Below are positions 26,505 through 36,379 of a DNA stretch of 64,000 nucleotides, one piece after another. Origin of the DNA: Pseudomonas sp. M47T1 (GTDB lineage: Bacteria > Pseudomonadota > Gammaproteobacteria > Pseudomonadales > Pseudomonadaceae); NCBI RefSeq assembly GCF_000263855.1, contig NZ_AJWX01000023.1:42031-106030 (forward strand), written 5' to 3'. Each line of letters begins with the position of its first letter. Position 1 is the first letter of the stretch. The notes under the pieces are model-generated. The model did no database searches. It had not been told where the DNA came from and saw only the letters and a program-made list of their open reading frames with translations. Made by a program: the position numbers and the translations under genes.

Positions 26505-27893
26505 TCATGCTTCGTGATCATCGCCCGCGGCGAAGTTCAGGCCGTGCTTGCGCAGTTTGTCGTGGAGGGTCTTGCGTGGCACGCCCAGTGCTTCGGCCAG
26601 GCTGCGCAGCGAGCCATGGGGCCTGGCCATTTCCGAGGCAATCAATGCGCGCTCGAAGTTTTCCACCTGTTCGCTGAGGTTACCGGCCATGGGCGCCGGC
26701 TGTGCGCCAACAGGCGTTGGTTGCGGGTTGTCCAGCTCCAGGTCCAGGCCCAGGGCGAAGCGCTCTGCGGCGTTCTGCAGTTCGCGCACGTTGCCCGGCC
26801 AGGTATGGCGCAGCAACATGGCCCGTTCGCCCGGTTGTGGCTGATTGGGCAGCAGGCCATGGCGCTCGCTGGCCGCGGTGGCGAAATGTTCGAACAGGAT
26901 CAAGGCGTCTTCGCCGCGCTCACGCAGTGGCGGAATGCGCAGCGAGGCAACGTTCAGGCGGTAATACAAGTCAGCGCGGAAGCGCCCCTGGTCGGCGGCC
27001 TGACGCAGGTCTTCCTTGGTAGCGGCAATGATGCGTATGTCCAAAGGGATCAGTTGGTTGCCGCCCAGCCGTTCGACCACGCGCTCTTGCAGCAGGCGCA
27101 GCAGCTTGACCTGCACGTCCAGGCTCATGCTTTCGATTTCATCGAGAAACAGTGTGCCGCCGTTGGCGAACTCGAACTTGCCGATGCGGCGCTTCTGCGC
27201 GCCCGTGAAGGCGCCAGGCTCGTGGCCGAACAGCTCGCTTTCCACCACGGACTCGGCCAGTGCGCCGGCGTTTATCGCCACGAACGGACCGTTACGGCGG
27301 CTGGAAAGGTCATGCAGGGCACGGGCCACCACTTCTTTGCCAGCACCGGTTTCACCCAGGATCAGCACATCGGCCTTGGTGGCGGCCAGGGCGCCGATCT
27401 GCTCGCGCAGGCGCAGAATGGAGGGAGACTGCCCCACCAGTCGGGCGCTCAGTTCATGCCGGTCACTCAGGGCCAGGCGCAGGCTGCGATTGTCCAGTAC
27501 CAGGCGGCGCAAGGCCAGGGCGCGGCGCACGCTGTCCAGCAGGGCGTCACTGGCGAAAGGCTTTTCAAGAAAGTCGTAGGCACCGGCGCGCATCGCCTGC
27601 ACCGCCAGCGGTACATCGCCGTGGCCGGTAATCAGCAACACAGGCAACTCGGCATCCTGGGCGTGCAACTGTTGCAGCAGCTCCAGCCCGTCGATACCGG
27701 GCATGCGGATATCGCTGACAATTACCCCGGGCCAGTCGCGTTCGATCAGCGCGGCCACGCCATTGGCGTCGCCCAGCGAGAGGATTTTCAGGCCAGCCAG
27801 GTCGAGGGTCTGGCTCAAGGCCTGGCGCAAATGTGGATCGTCATCGATCAACACCACTTGGGTCAGGCTGTCGATGGCGCTGGCCATGGTCAT
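26505..27893 (-). CDS. dctD: Sigma-54-dependent response regulator, DctD-like
   Basis: A protein of 462 residues with a receiver domain (Asp61 in VSDIRMPGIDG), an AAA+ domain with Walker A GETGAGKE and the sigma-54 contact loop GAFTGA, and a C-terminal Fis-type helix-turn-helix (about 420-455). It is overlapped at its start by the stop of the kinase gene. The pair activates C4-dicarboxylate transport genes in relatives; the target promoter is not in this window. Confidence 0.92.
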   Translation of the reverse strand: MTMASAIDSLTQVVLIDDDPHLRQALSQTLDLAGLKILSLGDANGVAALIERDWPGVIVSDIRMPGIDGLELLQQLHAQDAELPVLLITGHGDVPLAVQAMRAGAYDFLEKPFASDALLDSVRRALALRRLVLDNRSLRLALSDRHELSARLVGQSPSILRLREQIGALAATKADVLILGETGAGKEVVARALHDLSSRRNGPFVAINAGALAESVVESELFGHEPGAFTGAQKRRIGKFEFANGGTLFLDEIESMSLDVQVKLLRLLQERVVERLGGNQLIPLDIRIIAATKEDLRQAADQGRFRADLYYRLNVASLRIPPLRERGEDALILFEHFATAASERHGLLPNQPQPGERAMLLRHTWPGNVRELQNAAERFALGLDLELDNPQPTPVGAQPAPMAGNLSEQVENFERALIASEMARPHGSLRSLAEALGVPRKTLHDKLRKHGLNFAAGDDHEA

Positions 27894-29695
27894 GCGGAAG
27901 GATCCTCTGGCGGTTGGAGGTTGACGCCCGGCGGCGCGCTGCGCAGGCGCACCGTCAGCAATGCCCCGCCTTGCGGGTGGTTGGCTAACAGCAGTTCGCC
28001 GCCCAAGGCACGCATCAGGGTATCGCAGATCGCCAGCCCCAGGCCAAGGCCCTGGGTGCGGGTCTTGGTGGTGAAAAATGGCTCGCGTGCGCGGGCCAGT
28101 GACTCGCGGGTAAAGCCGGGGCCGTTGTCGCGTATCAGCAGTTCCACCCCGTTGTCAGTGTGCTCGGCATTTATCCACAGGCAGCGTGGGTTGGCCTTTT
28201 CGGTCAAGGCGTCCAGGGCGTTGGCCAGCAAGTTGCTGAGCACCTGGCGCAAGCGGGTTTCGCCCGCCTGAACCCACAACGGCGCATCGGGCAGGTCGCG
28301 GATCAGCTCCACCGCCATGGCCCGTCTGCGCTTGGCCAGCAGGGCCAGGGCATCGTCCAGCGCCGGCTGCAAGGCCACGCTTTCCAGGGCGTGGCGGTCG
28401 CGACGGGCGAAGGCGCGCAGGTGGGCGATGATCGATGCCATGCGCCCGGTCAGTTCGCCAATCAGCTTGAGGTTGCCGCGAGCGTCATCGGTACGCTGGT
28501 GGTCCAGCAGTACCTCGGCGTTTTCCGCGTAGCTGCGAATGGCGGCCAGCGGCTGGTTAAGCTCATGGCTGATGCTTGCCGACATGGTGCCCAGCACCGA
28601 CAACTTACCGGCCTGCACCACCTCGTCCTGTACGCGCACCAGCTCCTGCTGGGCCTGTTCGCGCTCCAGCACCTCCTGTTTCAGGCGGCTGTTAAGTGCC
28701 TCCAGGTCGCTGGTGCGCTCGCTGACACGAATTTCCAGCTCCCGGCGGGCCTTCGCTTCGAAGGCAATGCGGTCCAGGTAGTTGCGCCGGCGCTGCATCA
28801 TCAGCCCCAGCAGCAACATCAGCACCAACAAGGTTGCGCCGCCGATGGCCAGCACCGTGCGCACGGGGCGGTCGATCAGCGCCCGAGGCGCGAGGATGCT
28901 GGCGTTCCAGCCCGTCTCGGCGATGGGGTGGGTCTGCATCAACCAGGCCTGTTCGTCCAGGTCCAGCGGCTGCGGATCCTGAGTGGGGTAGGGCTGGATG
29001 GAGACGATGGCCTGGTGTTCTTCCTCGGTCAGCGGCCGGGTGGCGCGGAAACGCCATTCGGGCCTGGAGGTCAGAATCACCACGCCGTGCTGGTCCGTCA
29101 GCAGCAGTTGTTCGGGGGTTTTGCCCCACAGGCTTTCGGTATGGTCCAGGTCAACCTTCACTACCAGCGCGCCGACCACCCTCTGGCCTTCGTGCACGGC
29201 AGCCGCGAAGAAGTAACCGCGCTTGCTAGACGTGGTACCCATGCCGAAAAAGCGCCCCAGGCGCCCGGCGATCGCATCGCTGTAGTAAGGGCGGAAGGCG
29301 AAGTTGCGGCCCACGAAGCTGTCTTTTTTCTCCCAATTGGAGGCGGCCAGGGTATTGCCGCTGGGGTCTAGCAGGTACATCACCTCGGCACCGGTCTGTT
29401 CGCTGATGTTCTTGAGCAGGCGGTTGGCGTGGTCCACGGTCTGCGGGTCGGGCGATGCCAGGGTGGCGCGCAGGGCGGGCAGGTCACCGAGTATCTGCGG
29501 CAGCGTCTCGTAGCGGTGCAGGGTGCCCAGCAGGTTGGCTACGTACAGGTCCAGCGTCTGGCGGTTCTGGCTCACCAGTTCACTGCGGTAGTAGCGCTCG
29601 GCAAGGTGCTGCAGCGGCCATAGCAGCGGCGCCAGGCACAAGGCCAGCAAGGCTAGGCTGCGCCAGCGGGGGCGGCGGGGAAGCGAGGGAGTCAT
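27890..29695 (-). CDS. dctB: Sensor histidine kinase, DctB-like
   Basis: 601 residues from the ATG at 29695. It has a membrane segment (about 10-30), a periplasmic double-Cache domain (about 40-280), a second membrane segment (about 290-315) and a coiled coil (about 320-375). The H-box is SASISHELNQPLAAIRSYAEN, and N/G boxes (NLLANALDAL, DNGPGF, GLGLGLAICD) follow. Cache domains of DctB bind succinate and malate. It forms an operon with dctD; the rfb operon upstream is separated by a terminator. Confidence 0.93.
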   Translation of the reverse strand: MTPSLPRRPRWRSLALLALCLAPLLWPLQHLAERYYRSELVSQNRQTLDLYVANLLGTLHRYETLPQILGDLPALRATLASPDPQTVDHANRLLKNISEQTGAEVMYLLDPSGNTLAASNWEKKDSFVGRNFAFRPYYSDAIAGRLGRFFGMGTTSSKRGYFFAAAVHEGQRVVGALVVKVDLDHTESLWGKTPEQLLLTDQHGVVILTSRPEWRFRATRPLTEEEHQAIVSIQPYPTQDPQPLDLDEQAWLMQTHPIAETGWNASILAPRALIDRPVRTVLAIGGATLLVLMLLLGLMMQRRRNYLDRIAFEAKARRELEIRVSERTSDLEALNSRLKQEVLEREQAQQELVRVQDEVVQAGKLSVLGTMSASISHELNQPLAAIRSYAENAEVLLDHQRTDDARGNLKLIGELTGRMASIIAHLRAFARRDRHALESVALQPALDDALALLAKRRRAMAVELIRDLPDAPLWVQAGETRLRQVLSNLLANALDALTEKANPRCLWINAEHTDNGVELLIRDNGPGFTRESLARAREPFFTTKTRTQGLGLGLAICDTLMRALGGELLLANHPQGGALLTVRLRSAPPGVNLQPPEDPSA

Positions 29696-29707
29696 GTCGA
29701 AAGCAAA

Positions 29708-29730
29708 TGCGCCGGAGAATGTCCGGCGCA
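29708..29730 (-). terminator. Terminator between rfbD and dctB
   Basis: TGCGCCGGA, five-base loop, TCCGGCGCA: a perfect 9-bp stem. On the minus strand it is followed by TTTGCTTT. It lies between the rfbD stop (29738) and the dctB start (29695). Confidence 0.85.
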
Positions 29731-29737
29731 TTATGCG

Positions 29738-30613
29738 TCAAGCCAGTGGTGCCAGGCACTCAATCAGCGCGTCGCGCCAATTGGGCAAGTGCACGTTCCA
29801 CTGCTGTTCCAGGCGGCTGCAGTCCAGGCGCGAGTTCAGCGGGCGTACGGCCGGGGTCGGGTAGGCGCTGGACGCAATGGGCTCCAGCACCGCGCACGGC
29901 TTGTCCTGGGCCAGCAGGTGCTTGCCGATTTCCTGGGCAAAACCGAACCACGAGGTCTCGCCCTTGGCGGTCAGGTGGAAGGTGCCCCACGGGCCGGCCT
30001 GGCCGTTTAGCCAGTGTTCGACCAGCGCCTGGGTGGTGCCGGCGATGGTACCGGCCCAGGTAGGTGCGCCAATCTGATCGGCCACCACGCGCAGCTCGGG
30101 CTTTTCCTGCAACAGCCGTTGCATGGTTAGCAGGAAGTTGCGCCCATGCAGCGAATACACCCAGCTGGTGCGCAGGATGAGGTGTTTGCCGCCCACGTAA
30201 CGAATGGCTTTCTCGCCTTCCAGCTTACTGCGCCCGTAGACGCCCAGCGGGTTGGTTTCGTCGTCCTCGTTGTAGGCACCGTCCTTGCGACCGTCGAACA
30301 CATAGTCGGTAGAGTAGTGAATCAACGGTATGTCCAGTGCCGCCGCTTCCTCGGCAAAGAGGCGCGGCGCGGTGGCGTTGATGGCGAACGCCAGGTCCTC
30401 TTCCGTCTCCGCCTGGTCCACTGCCGTGTGCGCGGCAGCGTTGATGATCAGGGTGGGGCGCAGGGTGCGCACCACCTCGCGGATACCTTCGGGCTGGGCC
30501 AGGTCCAGCTTGTCGCGACCCAGCACGTGCAATTCGCCCAGATGCCCAAGGCGTTGCTGCAGTTCGCGTGACACCTGGCCGAACTGGCCGCTGATGAGGA
30601 TCTTTTGGGTCAT
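29738..30613 (-). CDS. rfbD: dTDP-4-dehydrorhamnose reductase
   Basis: An SDR-family enzyme of 291 residues performing the last step of dTDP-L-rhamnose synthesis (NADPH reduction). The GQFGQVS nucleotide turn is at residues 9-15, the YSTDYVFDG motif with catalytic Tyr near 105 and the YGRSK motif with Tyr/Lys near 129-133. It overlaps rfbC by four bases at its start. Last gene of the rhamnose operon. Confidence 0.95.
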   Translation of the reverse strand: MTQKILISGQFGQVSRELQQRLGHLGELHVLGRDKLDLAQPEGIREVVRTLRPTLIINAAAHTAVDQAETEEDLAFAINATAPRLFAEEAAALDIPLIHYSTDYVFDGRKDGAYNEDDETNPLGVYGRSKLEGEKAIRYVGGKHLILRTSWVYSLHGRNFLLTMQRLLQEKPELRVVADQIGAPTWAGTIAGTTQALVEHWLNGQAGPWGTFHLTAKGETSWFGFAQEIGKHLLAQDKPCAVLEPIASSAYPTPAVRPLNSRLDCSRLEQQWNVHLPNWRDALIECLAPLA

Positions 30614-31158
30614 GGGAATAGGTCAGCCTCTTCCAGGGATTTGCCTTGCTGGTCCTTGGCCGACAGCTGGGGAACGATGCCGCCGAGCTCCCAGTCGATC
30701 TTCAGGGTCTCGTCGTCCCAGCGAATACAGCGTTCGGCAGAAGGGGTGTAGTAGTCGGTGGTCTTGTACAAGAACTCAGCATAGTCGCTGAGCACCACGA
30801 AACCATGGGCAAAGCCCTTGGGTACCCACAATTGCCGGTTGTTCTCCGCGCTCAGGCGCACGCCTACCCACTTGCCAAATGTGGGCGAGCTGCGACGAAT
30901 GTCCACGGCCATGTCCAGCACTTCACCGGCCGTCACCCGCACCAGTTTGCCCTGGGCGTTTTCGATCTGGTAATGCAGGCCGCGCAACACGCCTTTCTGG
31001 GAGCGTGAATGGTTGTCCTGCACGAAAGCATCAGTGATGCCGGTGGCCTGCTCGAACGCCTTGGCATTGAAGCTTTCGTAGAAGAAGCCGCGCTCGTCAC
31101 CAAATACCTTTGGCTCGATGATCAGCACCTCGGGTATTTCGCTGGCGATCACATTCAT
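30610..31158 (-). CDS. rfbC: dTDP-4-dehydrorhamnose 3,5-epimerase
   Basis: A cupin-fold epimerase of 182 residues. The catalytic His lies in VLRGLHYQ and the Tyr in the YTP/KTTDYY region; FAHGFVVLSD is a family signature. It overlaps both neighbours by four bases, consistent with a tightly coupled rfbBACD operon. Confidence 0.96.
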   Translation of the reverse strand: MNVIASEIPEVLIIEPKVFGDERGFFYESFNAKAFEQATGITDAFVQDNHSRSQKGVLRGLHYQIENAQGKLVRVTAGEVLDMAVDIRRSSPTFGKWVGVRLSAENNRQLWVPKGFAHGFVVLSDYAEFLYKTTDYYTPSAERCIRWDDETLKIDWELGGIVPQLSAKDQQGKSLEEADLFP

Positions 31159-32030
31159 CTGGTTTCCCCTGCAATGCTGTACAGATATTGGCCATAGCCG
31201 GTCTTGCCGAAGGCCTTGGCGCGCACCAGCAGGTGTTCGCGGTCGATCCAGCCGTTCTGGTAGGCAATTTCCTCCAGGCAGGCAACCTTGAGCCCCTGGC
31301 GGTGCTCGATGGTCTGCACGTACTGCGAGGCCTCGATCAGGCTGTCGTGGGTGCCGGTGTCGAGCCAGGCGAAGCCACGGCCGAAACGTTCCACACGCAG
31401 GTCACCGCGCTCCAGGTAGGCGTTGTTGACGTCGGTGATTTCCAGTTCGCCGCGTGGGGACGGTTTCACGTGCTTGGCGATCTGCACCACGTCGTTGTCG
31501 TAGAAGTACAGGCCGGTAACCGCGTAGCTGGACTTGGGCTGCGCCGGTTTCTCTTCGATGGACAAGGCCTTGCCGTCCGCGTCGAAGTCGATCACGCCGA
31601 AGCGCTCAGGGTCCTTGACCCAGTAGCCGAACACGGTGGCGCCCTTCGGCTGGCTGGCAGCGCGCGCGAGTTGCTCACCAAAGTGCTGACCGTGGAAAAT
31701 GTTGTCACCCAGGATCAGGCACACCGGGTCGTTGCCGATAAACTCCTCGCCAATCAGGAACGCCTGGGCCAGGCCGTCCGGGGATGGCTGTTCTGCGTAG
31801 CTGATGCTGACGCCGAACTGGCTGCCGTCGCCCAGCAACTGGCGGTACTGCGGCAAGTCGGTAGGCGTTGAGATCAGCAGGATCTCGCGGATGCCTGCCA
31901 GCATCAGCACCGAGATCGGGTAGTAGATCATCGGCTTGTCGTAGATGGGCAGCAGTTGCTTTGAAACACCCAGGGTGATGGGGTGCAGGCGTGTGCCGGA
32001 GCCCCCGGCCAGTACGATACCCTTGCTCAT
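31155..32030 (-). CDS. rfbA: Glucose-1-phosphate thymidylyltransferase
   Basis: 291 residues from the ATG at 32030 (MSKGIVLAGGSGTRLHP), the standard RfbA length. It makes dTDP-glucose from dTTP and glucose-1-phosphate. The pyrophosphorylase signature GGSGTRLHP and the VCLILGDNIFHG metal site are intact. It overlaps rfbB by four bases. Confidence 0.96.
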   Translation of the reverse strand: MSKGIVLAGGSGTRLHPITLGVSKQLLPIYDKPMIYYPISVLMLAGIREILLISTPTDLPQYRQLLGDGSQFGVSISYAEQPSPDGLAQAFLIGEEFIGNDPVCLILGDNIFHGQHFGEQLARAASQPKGATVFGYWVKDPERFGVIDFDADGKALSIEEKPAQPKSSYAVTGLYFYDNDVVQIAKHVKPSPRGELEITDVNNAYLERGDLRVERFGRGFAWLDTGTHDSLIEASQYVQTIEHRQGLKVACLEEIAYQNGWIDREHLLVRAKAFGKTGYGQYLYSIAGETR

Positions 32031-33109
32031 GCGATCAGATCCTTTGGGTCGGTGGAGCCAAGGCGTTCGCCCTGATAACTGCCGTCTTGCACGCGACGGC
32101 ACCATTCCTGGTTATCCAGGTACCACTGCACGGTCTTGCGCAGGCCGGTCTGGAAGGTTTCGTCCGGCACCCAGCCCAGCTCGCGCTCGATCTTGCCGGC
32201 GTCGATGGCGTAGCGCAGGTCGTGGCCCGGGCGGTCCTTGACGAAGGTAATCAGCTCGGCGTACTGGCTGATGCCCGCCGGGTGCTGGGGTGCCAACTCG
32301 TCCAGCAGCGCGCAGATGCTGCGCACCACGTCGATGTTCTGTTGTTCGTTATGGCCGCCGATGTTGTAGGTCTCGCCGACCTTGCCTTCGGTCACCACCT
32401 TGAACAGGGCGCGGGCATGGTCTTCCACGAACAGCCAGTCACGCACCTGCTTGCCATCGCCGTACACCGGCAGCGGCTTGCCCTTCAAGGCATTGAGGAT
32501 GACCAGCGGGATCAGTTTTTCCGGGAAGTGGAACGGCCCGTAGTTGTTCGAGCAATTGGTGACCAGCACCGGCAGCCCGTAGGTGCGCTGCCAGGCCCGT
32601 ACCAGATGGTCGGAGGCCGCCTTGCTGGCCGAGTAGGGCGAGCTGGGCGCGTACGGCGTGGTTTCGGTGAACAAGTCGTCCACGCCGTGCAGGTCGCCAT
32701 ACACCTCGTCGGTGGAGATATGGTGGAAGCGGAAGGCTTCCTTTTCGGCGGCTGGCAACTTCGACCAGTAGGCGCGGGTGGCCTCCAGCAGGCTGTAGGT
32801 GCCGACAATGTTGGTCTGGATGAAGTCCGACGGCCCGTCGATGGAGCGGTCCACATGGGACTCGGCGGCCAGGTGCATGATCGCGTGGGGCTCGAAGCGC
32901 GCCAGCACGGCACTGACCGTGGCCTGGTCGACGATGTCGGCCTGGACGAATTCGTAACGGCTGTTGCTGGCAATGCTGGACAGCGATTCCAGGTTGCCGG
33001 CGTACGTCAGTTTGTCGAGGTTGAGCACTTCGTGCCCGGTGTTTTCGATCAGATGGCGGACGAGGGCCGAGCCAATGAAACCGGCCCCTCCGGTAATCAG
33101 AATTCGCAT
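32027..33109 (-). CDS. rfbB: dTDP-glucose 4,6-dehydratase
   Basis: 360 residues from the ATG at 33109 (MRILITGGAGFIGSALVRHL). An extended SDR enzyme with the GGAGFIGS NAD site, the HLAAESHVDRS segment, the STDEVYGDL catalytic region and YSASKAASDHLV with the Tyr/Lys pair. First gene of the dTDP-L-rhamnose operon, feeding lipopolysaccharide or rhamnolipid-type sugars. The 193-base region to 33303 should hold its promoter and the divergent one; I saw no clear boxes. Confidence 0.96.
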   Translation of the reverse strand: MRILITGGAGFIGSALVRHLIENTGHEVLNLDKLTYAGNLESLSSIASNSRYEFVQADIVDQATVSAVLARFEPHAIMHLAAESHVDRSIDGPSDFIQTNIVGTYSLLEATRAYWSKLPAAEKEAFRFHHISTDEVYGDLHGVDDLFTETTPYAPSSPYSASKAASDHLVRAWQRTYGLPVLVTNCSNNYGPFHFPEKLIPLVILNALKGKPLPVYGDGKQVRDWLFVEDHARALFKVVTEGKVGETYNIGGHNEQQNIDVVRSICALLDELAPQHPAGISQYAELITFVKDRPGHDLRYAIDAGKIERELGWVPDETFQTGLRKTVQWYLDNQEWCRRVQDGSYQGERLGSTDPKDLIA

Positions 33110-33302
33110 GTCGATTGGCCTTCTTCCATAAACTGACATTGAGCGGTTGCAGCATAGCTTGTGGGCTGGGATTGCCCTGTGCAAGCGTGCTTCATCGAGA
33201 AACAGTTACAAAAATCCAGGGGCATCGAATTTTTCAATGCGCTTGCTTATCGACGGTGGCAGTGGCGATATAGGCGGCCTAACTCTAAAAAAGGTCTCCG
33301 CA

Positions 33303-36200
33303 ATGTCGCTCGCCACGTTGATTCACCGGTCCAGCCAGCCCAGCCCCACCGTCAGCGCACAGCAAGCGCAGGTGCTGCTGCGTGCGCACTATGGCCTGCA
33401 CGGTGCGTTAACGCCATTAGGCAGCCAGCAAGACCTTAACTTCCTTGTTGATACGATTGATGGACGCTTTGTACTGAAGATCTGTCACGGCGATTACGCA
33501 ACCGTTGAATTGCAGGCCCAGCACGCTGCGCTTGCCCATCTGGCGGCCAAGGGGTTGCCGGTGCCCGCCGTGCGGCTGACGGTTGAGGGTTGCGACCTGT
33601 TGACCACAACGGTCGACGAACGGTCGGTGCAGGTCCGCCTGCTGCAGTACATCGACGGGCAGCCGCTGACTCGCTTGCCGCATTTGGGTGCCGAGTTGCG
33701 CGCCAGCCTGGGGCATTTGTGTGCACGGGTAGACCGGGCGCTGGCTGATTTTGACCACCCCGGCCTGGCCCGCACCCTGCAATGGGACCCGCGTCATGCC
33801 CAGGCGCTGATTGCCGAACTGCTGCCGGTACTGGCCGACCCGCAGCGCCGCGCGCAGCTGGCCGAAGCCTGTGCCCAGGCCGAGCAGCGGCTGTTGGCGG
33901 TGCAGGACGAATTGCCCAGCCAGGCCATCCACCTGGACATTACCGATGACAACAGCGTGTGGCATCGCGATGCCCAGCGCCGCTGGCAATTGGGCGGGTT
34001 GATCGACTTCGGCGACCTGGTGCGCACCTGGCGGGTAGCCGACCTGAGCGTGACCTGCGCTGCGCTGCTGCACCACGCCGAGGGTGACCCCTTCGCGATC
34101 CTTCCCGCCATCAAGGCCTACGCCTGCGCCAACCCTCTGACCCGCGCCGAATGGCTGGCGTTGTGGCCGTTGATTGTCGCGCGCGCCGCCGTGGTAGTGC
34201 TCAGCAGCGAACAGCAACTGAGCGTGGCCGCCGATAACCGCTACGTGGCCGACAACCTCGCCCATGAGTGGGAAATTTTCGATGTCGCCACCTCCGTGCC
34301 TTTTGACCTGATGGAAGCGGCAATCTTGCAAGCGGTGGGCCAGGAGCTGCCACCGGTGGCGTTGGGCGACTGCGCGTCACTGCTGCCAGGTATCGACGCG
34401 CAAGCCTTCGAGCGCGTCGACCTGGGCGTGTTGAGCGAGCATTTCATCGAGGGCAATTGGGAGGCGCCAGGCATTGACGAGCGGCTGTTGGCCGGTTATC
34501 CACAGGCCAGTTCGTTGTACGGCCAATATCGGTTGTCCCGCACGCGCATCGACAGCGCCGTTGAGCCACACACCTGTGCCCTTCACGTCGAACTCAACGT
34601 GCCGGCAGGCACGAGGGTGCAGGCACCGTTTGCCGGTTTGCTGCGGCGTGCCGCTGACGCTGGGCTGTGGCTGGTGGGCGAGGGCATCAGCCTGCACTTG
34701 TGGGGGGTAAACAGCGACCTGGCCGAAGGCGCCAGGCTTGCGCGCGGCGAGGCACTGGGTCACACCCAGGGGCTGTTGCTGGTGCAGTTGTGCCGCGCCG
34801 AGGAAATCAGCCCGCCGCTGTTTGCCGCGCCGTCCCGCGCGCAGGCGTGGCTGGCGTTGTGCCCTTCGCCCAAGGGGTTGCTGGGGTTTGATTGCGACGC
34901 CGCGCCACTTGCCGACGCGCAGGCGCTTCTGGCGCGTCGCGACGCCAGCTTTGCCCGCTCGCAGAAGCATTATTACCAGGCTCCGCCACAGATCGAGCGA
35001 GGCTGGCGCAACCACCTCATCGACATGCAAGGGCGCTCGTACCTGGACATGCTCAACAACGTGGCGGTGCTGGGCCACGGCCACCCGCGCATGGCGGCGG
35101 TGGCGGCGCGCCAGTGGTCGCTGCTCAATACCAATTCGCGCTTTCACTACGCGGCCATTGCCGAGTTCTCCGAACGCTTGCTGGCGCTGGCGCCGGAAGG
35201 TTTTGACCGAGTGTTCCTGGTGAACAGCGGCACCGAGGCCAACGACCTGGCTATACGCCTGGCCTGGGCCGCCAGTGGCGGGCGCGACATGCTCAGCGTG
35301 CTGGAGGCCTATCACGGCTGGTCGGTAGCCACCGATGCCATTTCCACCTCGATTGCCGATAACCCCCAAGCCCTCAGCACACGCCCCGACTGGGTACACC
35401 CGGTGACGGCACCCAACACCTACCGCGGTGCTTTCCGTGGCGCGCACAGCGCCGCCGGTTATGTGCAGAATGTCGACGAAACGCTGGCGCACCTTGCTGC
35501 GCAGCAACGCCAGGTGGCGGGCTTCATTTGCGAGCCGGTGTATGGCAACGCAGGCGGCATCGCGCTGCCAGCCGGTTACCTGCAACAGGTTTACGCCAAG
35601 GTTCGCGCCCAGGGCGGCGTGTGCATCGCCGACGAAGTGCAGGTGGGTTACGGTCGTCTGGGCGAACATTTCTGGGGCTTCGAAGAGCAAGGCGTGGTGC
35701 CGGACATCATCACCATGGCCAAGGGCATGGGCAACGGTCACCCGTTGGGCGCGGTCATCACCCGCCGGGAAATTGCCGAAGCGTTGGAGGCCGAGGGTTA
35801 TTTCTTCTCGTCGGCCGGCGGCAGCCCGGTCAGTTGCCAGATCGGCAAGGCGGTGCTCGATGTGATGAGCCAAGAGGGGCTGTGGGAAAACGCCCGCGTG
35901 GTGGGCGGCCATTTCAAGGCGCGCCTCGAAGCGCTGATCGACACCCACCCGCTGGTGGGTGCGGTGCATGGCTCTGGCTTCTATCTGGGGGTGGAGTTGG
36001 TGCGTAATCGCGAAACGCTGGAGCCGGCCACCGAAGAAACTGCGTTGCTGTGCGAGCGCTTGCGCGAGCTGGGTATCTTCATGCAGCCAACGGGTGACTA
36101 CCTGAACATCCTCAAGATCAAGCCGCCGATGGTGACGACGCGCCAGAGCGTGGACTTCTTCGTCGACTGCGTGGAGAAGGTGCTTTCCGAGGATTTATAA
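33303..36200 (+). CDS. Kinase / class III aminotransferase fusion protein
   Basis: 965 residues from the ATG at 33303 (AAAGG ten bases upstream). The N-terminal aminoglycoside-phosphotransferase-like kinase (about 20-320) has HLDITDDN and DFGD as catalytic motifs. A middle beta-rich domain (about 410-530) resembles an M23/lipoyl-type fold. The C-terminal class III PLP aminotransferase (about 545-965) has its Schiff-base Lys807 in MAKGMGNGHP. The combination suggests phosphorylation followed by transamination or phospho-elimination, as in ethanolamine-phosphate lyases. It lies upstream of aguA on the same strand, so an amine substrate is plausible. Confidence 0.88.
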   Translation: MSLATLIHRSSQPSPTVSAQQAQVLLRAHYGLHGALTPLGSQQDLNFLVDTIDGRFVLKICHGDYATVELQAQHAALAHLAAKGLPVPAVRLTVEGCDLLTTTVDERSVQVRLLQYIDGQPLTRLPHLGAELRASLGHLCARVDRALADFDHPGLARTLQWDPRHAQALIAELLPVLADPQRRAQLAEACAQAEQRLLAVQDELPSQAIHLDITDDNSVWHRDAQRRWQLGGLIDFGDLVRTWRVADLSVTCAALLHHAEGDPFAILPAIKAYACANPLTRAEWLALWPLIVARAAVVVLSSEQQLSVAADNRYVADNLAHEWEIFDVATSVPFDLMEAAILQAVGQELPPVALGDCASLLPGIDAQAFERVDLGVLSEHFIEGNWEAPGIDERLLAGYPQASSLYGQYRLSRTRIDSAVEPHTCALHVELNVPAGTRVQAPFAGLLRRAADAGLWLVGEGISLHLWGVNSDLAEGARLARGEALGHTQGLLLVQLCRAEEISPPLFAAPSRAQAWLALCPSPKGLLGFDCDAAPLADAQALLARRDASFARSQKHYYQAPPQIERGWRNHLIDMQGRSYLDMLNNVAVLGHGHPRMAAVAARQWSLLNTNSRFHYAAIAEFSERLLALAPEGFDRVFLVNSGTEANDLAIRLAWAASGGRDMLSVLEAYHGWSVATDAISTSIADNPQALSTRPDWVHPVTAPNTYRGAFRGAHSAAGYVQNVDETLAHLAAQQRQVAGFICEPVYGNAGGIALPAGYLQQVYAKVRAQGGVCIADEVQVGYGRLGEHFWGFEEQGVVPDIITMAKGMGNGHPLGAVITRREIAEALEAEGYFFSSAGGSPVSCQIGKAVLDVMSQEGLWENARVVGGHFKARLEALIDTHPLVGAVHGSGFYLGVELVRNRETLEPATEETALLCERLRELGIFMQPTGDYLNILKIKPPMVTTRQSVDFFVDCVEKVLSEDL

Positions 36201-36280
36201 TGCCGATAACTATCGAATTGTGTATCCGCTGTCGCGGGTATAATCGCATTGAATGCCGCATTAATTTCAAGTCTTTGCTT

Positions 36281-36296
36281 TAAATATCGATATTTA
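36281..36296. promoter_or_regulatory. 16-bp perfect palindrome upstream of aguA
   Basis: TAAATATCGATATTTA is perfectly self-complementary, 84 bases before the aguA start, in the AT-rich gap after the fusion gene. Its length and symmetry suggest a dimeric repressor or activator site. TATAAT at 36239-36244 is a possible -10 for the same promoter region. Confidence 0.5.
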
Positions 36297-36379
36297 TCGG
36301 CTATAACGTACCCGGATATTTACTGATCCTTCTTGCTTGAGGGATTGTTGATGACTGCAACGACCAGCAGGACACAGCC

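Noticed and set aside
26253..28271. 672-codon plus-strand frame opposite dctD and dctB
   Set aside because: It spans two well-supported genes on the other strand and has no recognisable domain.
34377..35969. 530-codon minus-strand frame inside the aminotransferase fusion gene
   Set aside because: Antisense shadow of a clear multidomain protein; composition is His/Ala/Val/Gln-rich as expected for such shadows.
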